Assembly: GCF_030052815.1 (NCBI RefSeq)
Contig: NC_079502.1
Coordinates: 38,308,050 to 38,372,049, forward strand
Reading direction: 5' to 3'
Source: Hevea brasiliensis
Taxonomy: Eukaryota > Streptophyta > Magnoliopsida > Malpighiales > Euphorbiaceae
DNA: 64,000 nt
Shown: in pieces, positions 56,801 to 64,000 of the stretch
Layout of the letters: each line of letters opens with the position of its first letter
How positions within the stretch are numbered: the stretch's first letter is position 1
Notes under the pieces: model-generated
What the model saw: the letters and a program-made list of their open reading frames with translations, nothing else
The model's database searches: none
Told to the model about the DNA's origin: nothing
Made by a program: the position numbers and the translations under genes

Positions 56801-57995
56801 TTCCTTCATGGTGATCTTAAGGAGGAGGTGTATATGGAGCAACCACCTGGGTTTGTTACTCAGGGGGAGTTGGGTAAAGTTTGTAGGTTTCGGAAGTCTC
56901 TTTATGGCTTGAAACAAAGTCCTAGGGCATGGTTTGGGAGATTCAGTGAAGCAGTACAGGAATTTGTATGCAAAAGAGTAAGTGTGATCACTCAGTATTT
57001 TATAGGCAATCTGAGGCTGGTCTAATTCTCTTGGTAGTCTATGTGGATGACATTGTCATCACTGGGAGTGACTCTGCAGGTATTTCATCTCTTAAAACCT
57101 TCCTCCAAACTCAGTTTCAAACCAAAGACTTGGGATTGTTAAAGTATTTCTTGGGTATCGAAGTTATGAGAAGTAAGAAGGTATTTTCTTGTCTCAAAGA
57201 AAATATGTCCTCGATCTATTGACAGAGACAAGAAAATTAGGTGCTAAGCCTTGTAGCGCACCAATGACTCCAACTTTACAACTGTTAGCAGGGGATAGTG
57301 AGTTGTTTGAAGATCCAGAGAGATACAGGAGATTGGTAGTAAAATTGAACTACCTTACAGTCACTCGTCCTGACATTGCTTATGCCGTTAGTGTGGTAAG
57401 TCAGTTTATGTCTTCTTCAACTGTTGCTCATTGGAAAGCCTTGGAACAAACCTTATGTTATCTGAAGGGCGCTCCAGGAAGAGGTTTGCTATATGGTAAT
57501 CATGGGCATTTGAATATTGAATGTTTTTCAGATGCCGACTGGGCTGGATCTAACGTTGACAGAAGGTCAACTACTGGATATTGCGTTTTTATTGGAGGAA
57601 ATTTAGTGTCTTGGAGAAGCAAGAAGCAGAGTGTAGTTTCTCGATCTAGTGCTGAATCCGAATACAGAGCCATGGCACAATCAGTATGTGAGGTAATGTT
57701 GATACTTCAATTACTAGATGAGACAGGTTTTAAGACCTCCCTGCCTGCGAAATTGTGGTGTGATAATCAAGCTGCTCTTCATATTGCTTCTAATCCGGTG
57801 TTTCATGAGCGGACCAAACATATTGAGATTGATTGTCATTTTATTCGTGAAAAGATCCAACAACAGATCATCTCAACAGGACACATCAAAACTGGAGAGC
57901 AGTTAGGAGATATTTTCACAAAAGCTCTAAATGGAGCTAGAATTGACTACATTTGTAATAAGTTGGGTATGATTAACATCTATGCTCCAAGTTGA
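53852..57995 (+). pseudogene. Copia A gag-pol, four frameshifts
   Basis: From ATG 53852 gag, protease and half of integrase are one open frame: gag to about 54650 with CYYCHEPDHTKYNC, a protease reading IASGATDHMTSN near 54890 (catalytic Asp changed to Ala), integrase zinc residues CRLGHPS and CESCQFAKHH, then HSDVWG and VDDYSRVTWLY. An extra C near 55645 shifts the frame after LRSDKAKEYF. Further shifts occur near 56255, 56967 (one G lost) and 57180 (one G lost). RT YVDDIVITG is near 57045; RNase H is open to the stop at 57995. Confidence 0.93.
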
Positions 57996-58002
57996 GGGGG
58001 AG

Positions 58003-58180
58003 AGTTATGGAAAGTCAATCACTATATTATTTCTCTGTATATTCTGTATTTTGTACTCCTATTTAGGATTTCTTATTTAGGATTTCTTCCTAATTAGTAG
58101 AACACAATTATAGGAATCAATTGTATATATATACCCATGTACAGATTAATTGAAATCAATGAGAATCATCTCTTTCTACA
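58003..58180 (+). repeat. 3' LTR of copia A
   Basis: 178 bp; starts AGTTATGG instead of TGTTATGG; followed by gcgtt. Confidence 0.95.
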
Positions 58181-58306
58181 GCGTTCACCATTTCATTGTA
58201 ACTTTGGTTCAGAAAGTCTTTGGGCTTGTTCACTTGCGGAAAACTAGAGTAAGTTTCTAAGAAAACTGGAAAACAAGGTTTTTTTAAAGGACGCATTTGT
58301 GGGCAC

Positions 58307-58477
58307 TGTTATGGAAAGTCAACCACAATGTTATTTCTCTGTATATTCTGTATTTCTATTTAGGATTTCTTATTTAGAATTTCTTCCTAATTAATAGAAC
58401 ACAATTATAAGAATCAATTGTATATATATACCCATATACAGATTAATTGAAATTAAAGAGAATCATCTCTTTTTACA
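58307..58477 (+). repeat. 5' LTR of copia F
   Basis: 171 bp, TGTTATGG...TTTTTACA, lacking 7 bp in the TATTCTG repeat; followed by a mutated primer site TGTTATCAGAGC. Confidence 0.9.
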
Positions 58478-58760
58478 TGTTATCAGAGCAGATCATCCAT
58501 CTAGGATGACTATTTGTTCTCACTACCCAACTCAGGAGAGACCTTGGCCGCCAACGACTCCGATCAATATCACCGACGTCGCCTCAACCCCCTCATTCCA
58601 CCACTGCGTGCTGTTGCCTAATCCAGTATACCATTAAAGGACTTCTGAGCTTTGGCACTCAGACCCTATTTCGGTATTTGCTTCATTTGTGATTTTGAGT
58701 TATTTTGCTACTGTAAGCACTTTGGATTAGCGTTTCGGTTAGTTTTCTTTGTCTCAACAA

Positions 58761-60409
58761 ATGGCAGACAATAAGAATGTTATTTCTAATGTGATTCCGG
58801 TGATGATTAAGATCATAGAACACAAACTTAATTATTCAAATTACCTGGAGTAGAGTAAGACTGTTATGGTCTATTTGCGTAGCATTGATAAGGATGATCA
58901 CCTTACTAAAGATCCACCCACTGATGATACACGACAAGCTTGGCTAAGGGAGGATGGTCGGTTGTTTTTGTAACTTTGGAACTCAATTGACAATGAGGTA
59001 ATTAGTTTAATTACTCACTGTGAATTTGTTAAGGAATTGATGAATTACTTAAATTTTCTGTATTCTGGTAAAGAGAATATCTCCCATATTTATGATGTTT
59101 GTAAGCCATTCTACCTTGCTGAAAAAGAGGATAAGTCTCTCACAGCTTATTTTATGAATTTTAAACGGCTATATGAGGAACTTAATGTATTGTTGCCTTT
59201 TAGTCCTGATGTGAAAGTTCAACAGACCCAACGGGAGCAACCGACTGTTATGAGTTTTCTTGCGAGCCTTCCTTCAGAGTATGAGACTGCTAAATCTCAT
59301 ATTCTCTCCAGTTCTGAGATTTCCTCTTTGCATGAAACGTTCACACGGGTCCTTCGTACAGAGAGTACCCAATCTTCACAACCTGCCAGTAGTGCTCTTA
59401 TTAGCGTAATCCAAATGGACAACAGGATAATAGAAGAGGAAGTAGAGGAGGAATTACAGGCAACAGAAGTAATCAGCATAATGGAGAGGCAAGTTCTAAT
59501 CAAGACTCAAGAGGAGTCATTTGTTATTATTGCCATGAGCCTGGCCATACAAAATATAATTGTCTGCAACTTCAGAGTAAAAAATCAGCCAGTTTGCAAA
59601 ATATCATCGTTTGCCTTCTGTGTCTAGAGTCAATAAACGGGCTTCATTCCCTTTTGAATTAATTCATTCTGATGTTTAGGGTCCTTGTTCTGTTTCTTCT
59701 AAAACTGGATTTCGTTATTTTGTTACTTTTATTTATGATTACTCTCGTGTTACCTAATTATATTTAATGAAGAATCATTCTGAGTTGTTTTCTATCTTTT
59801 GTGCCTTTTATAAGGAAATCAAAACTCAATTTAATATTTCTGTGTGCATATTAAGAAGTGACAATGTCAAAGAATACTTTTCAGCACAATTTCAGTCTTA
59901 TATGACACAAAATGACATTCTTCATCAGTCTTATGTCGATACCCCATCCCAAAATGGCGTGGCCGAAAGAAAAATCGGCTTCTTCTTGAGGTAACTCATG
60001 CTCTTCTTTTTCAGATAAAAGTTCCTAAACACTTTTGGGCAGTTGCAGTTTCTACGGCATATTTTTTGATCAATCGTATGCTGTCTTCTGTCCTTAATGG
60101 GAATATTTTTTATACTGCTTTGTTTCCTACAAAATCTTTGTTCCCTATTGAACCCCGTATTTTTTGTTGTACCTGTTTTATGCGTGATGTTCGTCCACAA
60201 GTTACTAAATTGGATCCAAAATCTCTCAAATGTGTCTTTCTTGGGTACTCCAGGCTCCAAAAAGGGTACCGCTGTTTCTCTCCTGCCCTTAATCGTTATC
60301 TTGTTTCTGCAGAAGTCACATTTTTTGAGTTCACTCCATTTTTTCCTCAATCATCTGTGTATGAGAGTCAGGGGGAGGAAGATGATCTCTTAATATATAC
60401 TGCCCAACC
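58761..60409 (+). pseudogene. Copia F gag-integrase remnant
   Basis: Gag from ATG 58761, with TGG to TAG at 58853 and another stop near 58972. Gag middle is open from 59037. Protease, GAG-pre-integrase and the integrase CxxC are deleted. Integrase continues with HSDV-stop-G near 59670, LRSDNVKEYFS near 59855 and SQNGVAERK near 59950, then a one-base loss. Clearly inactive. Confidence 0.87.
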
Positions 60410-60573
60410 TGTTATGGAAAGTCGATTACTATATTATTTCTCTATATATTCTGTATTCTGTATTCCTATTTAGGATTTCTTCCTAATTAGTAGAATACAA
60501 TTATACGAATCAATTGTATATATATACCCATGTATAGATTAATTGATATTAAGAAGAATCATCTCTTTCTACA
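60410..60573 (+). repeat. 5' LTR of copia G
   Basis: 164-bp LTR variant like that of D. It begins directly after CCCAACC of the F linker, where uninterrupted relatives continue with AATGTCTAG. Primer site TGGTATCAGAGC follows. Confidence 0.93.
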
Positions 60574-60865
60574 TGGTATCAGAGCAGGTCATCTATCTAG
60601 GGTGACTATTTACTCCCACCACCAAGCACAGGAGAGACATTGACCGCCGACCAGCCGTTTCGACCCCAATCAACATCGCCGGCGTCGCCTCAACCCCCTC
60701 ATTCCACCACTGTGTGCTCTTACCTGATCCAGTACACCATTAAAGGACTTTTGAGATTTGGCTCTCAAATCCTATTTCGGTATTTGTTTGATTTGTGATT
60801 TTGAGTTATTTTGCTGCTATAAGCACTTTGATTAGCGTTTCGATTAGTTTTCTTTGTCTCAACAA

Positions 60866-63800
60866 ATGGCAGACAATAAGAATGTTATCTCTGATGTGAT
60901 TCCGGTGATGACTAAAATCACAGAACACAAACTTAATGGTTCGAATTACCTGGAGTGGAGTAAGACTGTTAGGGTCTATTTGCGTAGCTTTGATAAGGAT
61001 GATCACCTTACTAAAGATCCACCCACTGATGATACACGACAAACTTGGCTAAGGGAGGATGCTCGGTTGTTTTTTAAGCTTCGGAACTCGATTCACAGTG
61101 AGGTAATTAGTTTAATTAGTCACTGTGAATTTGTTAAGGAATTGATGGATTACTTAGATTTTTTCTATTCTGGTAAAGGGAGTATCTTCCGTATTTATGA
61201 TGTTTGTAAGGCATTCTACCGTGCTGAGAAAAAGGATAAGTCTGTCACGGCTTAATTTATGGATTTTAAACAGGTATATGACGAACTTAATGTATCGTTA
61301 CCTTTTAGTCCTTATGTGAAAGTTCAGCAGGCCCAACAGGAGCAACTGGCTGTTATGAGTTTTCTTGCAGGCCTTCCTTCAGAGTATGAGACTGCTAAAT
61401 CTCAAATTTTCGCCAGTTCTGAGATTTCCTCTTTAAATGAAACGTTCATACAGGTTCTTCGTTCAAAGAGTACCCAATCTTCACAGCCTGCCAGTAGTGC
61501 TCTTATTAACCGTAATCCAAATGGACAACAGGGTAATAGAAGAGGAAGTAGAGGAGGAATTACAGGCAACAGAAACAATCAGCGTAATGGAGAGGCTAGC
61601 TCTAATCAGGACTCAAGATGAGTCATTTGTTATTATTGCCATGAGCCTGACCATACAAAATATAATTGTCCGCAACTTCAGAGGAAAAATCAATGATCAC
61701 AGATGACAAATATGGCAGCTGAGAATTCTACAGTATCTTTCTCTGAGAAAACTATTTTAGTATCTGCAAAGGATTTTGCACAATTTTCCCAATATCAGGT
61801 ATCTCTAAAGCCTACAAGTTGCCCTGTCACTGCGATCACTGAGTCAGGTAAATCCACTACAAGCCTTGTGTCTTCCTCATCCAAATGGGTTATTGATTCT
61901 GGTGCGACAGATCACATGATATGTAATTCTAGTCTTCTATCTACTTTTCAGTCTAATCTCACTTCCTCTACGGTTACTTTAGCTGATGGTTCCACTTCTT
62001 GTGTCATGGGTTCTGGAACTGCGAACCCGACTTCGTCAATTTCTTTGTCTTCTGTTTTTTGTCTATCAAAATTCTTTTTTAATCTACTTTCTGTTAGTAA
62101 ACTTGCTCGTACCTTAAATTGTTCTGTTTCTTTTTTTCCTGACCCATGTTTGTTTCAGGATCTTATGACGAAGCAGATTATTGTTAGAGGACTCGAGTCA
62201 GGTGGTCTCTACATTTTGGAAAATCATGTACCGCGGTCGCTTGTTTGCTCCAGTACCTTAACACCTCTTGAAGCTCATTGTAGATTGAGTCATCCCTCTT
62301 TGTCTACTATGAAGAAGTTGTGTCCTCAATTTCAGTCTTTATCAATACTAGAATATGAGTCGTGTCAGTTTGCAAAACATCATCGTTTGCCTTCTGTGTC
62401 TAGAGTTAATAAATAGGCTTCATCCCCTTTTGAGTTAATTCATTCTGATGTTTGGGGTCCTTGTTCTCTTACTTCTAAAACTGGATTTCATTATTTTGTT
62501 ACTTTTGTTGATAATTACTCTCGTGTTGTCTAGTTATATTTAATGAAGAATCGTTCTGAGTTGTTTTCTGTCTTTTGTGCCTTTTGTAATGAAATCAAAA
62601 CTCAATTTAATATTTCTGTGCGCATATTAAGAAGTACAATGCCAAAGAATACCTTTCAGCACAATTTCAATCTTATATGACACAAAATGACATTCTTCAT
62701 CAGTCTTCCTGTGTGGATACCCCATCCCAAAATAGCGTGGCCAAAAGAAAAAATCGGCATCTTCTTGAGGTAACTCATGCTCTTCTTTTTCAGATGAAAG
62801 TTTCTAAACACTTTTGAGCGGATGCAGTTTCTACGGCATATTTTTTTATCAATCGTATGCCGTCTTCTGTCCTTAATAGAGATATTCCTTATACTACTTT
62901 GTTTCCTACAAAATCTTTATTTCCTATTGAACCCCGTATTTTTTGTTGTACCTATTTTGTGCGTGATGTTCGTCCACAGGTTACCAAATTCGATCCAAAA
63001 TCTTTCAAATGTGTCTTCCTTAGGTACTCCAGGCTCCAAAAAGAGTATCGCTGTTTCTCTCCTGCTCTTAATCGTTATCTTGTTTTTGCAGATGTCACAT
63101 TTTTTGAGTTCACTCCATTTTTTCCTCAATCATCTATGTATGAGAGTCAGGGGGAGGAGGATGATCTCTTAATATATACTGCCCAACCAATGTCTAGTCC
63201 TCTCTCACAGCCTGTTCCTTCTGTCTCTAGACCTGCTCGACCTCCCGTTGTTCATGTTTATTTCAGGAGATTAGAGATTCCTGACTCAGATCCTCCACCA
63301 GCTACTTCGTTGGGAGATCTTGTACCTCATACTAATCATGATTCTGATCTAGACTTACCCATTGCTCTTCGTAAAGGTAAACGTTCATGTACTTACCCTA
63401 TCTCTTCTTTTGTTTCTTATAATCAATTGTCTTCTTGATCTCGGTGTTTTGTTACTTCTTTAAACTCTGTTCCTATCCCTAATACTGTTGATGAGGCACT
63501 GTCTCATCCTGGCTAGTTTGCTGCTACGAAAGAGGAAATGGAGACTTTAGATGCTAATGGTACATGAGAACTGTTGCCTTTGCCTACTGGTAAGAAAGCT
63601 ATTGGTTAGAAATGGATATTTACAGTAAAGGTAAGTCCTGATGGTTCTGTGGCTAGGTTAAAAGCACGCCTTGTAGCAAAAGGATATGCTCAGACATATG
63701 GGGTTGATTACTCTGACACTTTTTCTCCTATAGCTAAACTTACTTCTATTCGCTTGTTTATGTCTTTAGCAGCTACATATGATTGGCCCCTGCATCAATT

Positions 63801-64000
63801 GGATATCAAGAATGCTTTCCTTCATGGTGATCTTCAGGAGGAGGTGTATATGGAGCAACCACCTGGGTTTATTGCTCAGGGGAAGTTTGGTAAATTTTGT
63901 AGGCTTTGAAATTCTCTTTATGGCTTGAAACAAAGTCCTAAGGCATGGTTTGGGAGATTCAGTGAAGCAGTACAAGATTTTGGTTTGCAAAAGAGTAAGT
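60866..64000 (+). pseudogene. Copia G gag-pol pseudogene (partial)
   Basis: Gag from ATG 60866 with stops at 61253 (TAA), 61619 (TGA) and 61696. Zinc knuckle CYYCHEPDHTKYNC near 61640. The protease VIDSGATDHMICN near 61895 keeps the catalytic triplet. GAG-pre-integrase has the zinc His changed (CRLSHPS). Stops at 62414, 62531 and 62817; a base is missing near 62635 in the second catalytic region. RT opens at 63649 with [20 protein letters not shown] near 63800 and a stop near 63907. Confidence 0.9.

Larger units (their letters stand above)
53381..58180 (+). mobile_element. Copia A, full length, reference copy of the family
   Basis: Exactly 4800 bp with target duplication gcgtt (53376-53380 and 58181-58185), 178-bp LTRs, primer site TGGTATCAGAGC at 53559-53570 and polypurine tract before the 3' LTR, whose first base has changed T to A. 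Length, short LTRs and motif set suggest the Ale/Retrofit-like group of plant copia. It lies upstream of TOP3A exon a, antisense, probably in the next intron. Confidence 0.97.
58307..60409 (+). mobile_element. Copia F, internally deleted, interrupted by copia G
   Basis: 5' LTR, leader, gag, then a direct jump from the gag zinc-knuckle end (about 59583) into integrase (about 59590), then the protease-free pol up to the serine-rich linker at 60409. There copia G begins. The rest of F may continue beyond 64000. The left flank is ggcac. Confidence 0.85.
60410..64000 (+). mobile_element. Copia G, cut by the window end
   Basis: Inserted in copia F. It contains 5' LTR, primer site, leader, gag, protease, integrase and the start of RT, then leaves the window. 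The left target sequence is caacc (60405-60409); the right copy would lie beyond 64000. Confidence 0.92.

Noticed and set aside
1..64000. Many open frames of 60-120 codons on both strands
   Set aside because: Nearly all are antisense or out-of-frame shadows of copia gag-pol or LINE frames, or chance frames in AT-rich introns; none shows an independent protein family.
53381..64000. Regularly recurring similar blocks, as in a CRISPR array or tandem gene cluster
   Set aside because: The repeats are 160-200-bp LTRs with primer sites and target duplications, typical of retrotransposons.
52933..64000. Upstream TOP3A exons
   Set aside because: No segment matching the TOPRIM domain, catalytic tyrosine region or rest of the core was found between the elements; they probably lie beyond 64000.

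Overview
The window is nuclear DNA of a flowering plant, most likely a eudicot. It is AT-rich, has GT-AG introns, and is dominated by nested Ty1/copia retrotransposons primed by initiator tRNA-Met, with RTE-type LINEs, hAT-like and foldback MITEs, and a Cassandra-like TRIM carrying 5S rDNA sequence. The species cannot be named from the sequence alone.

The host content is one gene on the minus strand. Nine short exons between 52932 and 4727 splice in one open frame (703 nt) and encode the end of the catalytic core and the zinc-ribbon region of DNA topoisomerase 3-alpha (TOP3A). TOP3A is the type IA topoisomerase that works with a BLM-type RecQ helicase and RMI1 to dissolve double Holliday junctions. 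The exons fill only 703 of 48,206 bp. Three introns (11.3, 21.3 and 11.6 kb) are swollen by transposons; the other five are 141 to 1,604 bp. The 5' part of the gene (TOPRIM and catalytic tyrosine) lies right of the window or is not recognisable here, and the last exon or exons lie left of position 1.

Layout, left to right: a decayed copia element (O, 19-3139) and a minus-strand copia LTR (4176-4338) in the 3'-most intron; exons i, h, g (4727-6027); intron f/g (6028-17300) with a full-length RTE LINE (7069-10339), copia H (11377-13714), a 5'-truncated inverted LINE (13715-15232), a 70-bp-arm hairpin (15412-15571) and the TRIM (16627-17110); exons f and e (17301-17594); intron c/e (17595-38877), mostly one old copia element J (18177-38691) broken up by copia D, E and I and by a hAT-like element that itself carries copia B; exons c and d with a foldback MITE between them; intron b/d (40647-52250) with minus-strand copia remnant M, old copia K split by minus-strand copia C, and a composite insertion holding copia remnant L; exons b and a (52251-52932); then copia A (53381-58180), copia F (from 58307) and copia G (from 60410, inside F, running off the window).

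A, B, C, D, E, F, G and H are one short-LTR family (LTRs mainly 164-200 bp, intact elements about 4.8 kb, polyprotein order gag-protease-integrase-RT-RNase H). All copies carry stops or frameshifts. Clean 5-bp target duplications were read for A (gcgtt), B (aacaa) and E (atatt). LTR pairs differ at 3/178 (A), 2/200 (B), 3/178 (E) and 9/178 (C) positions, so A, B and E are younger than C. Most elements lie antisense to TOP3A.
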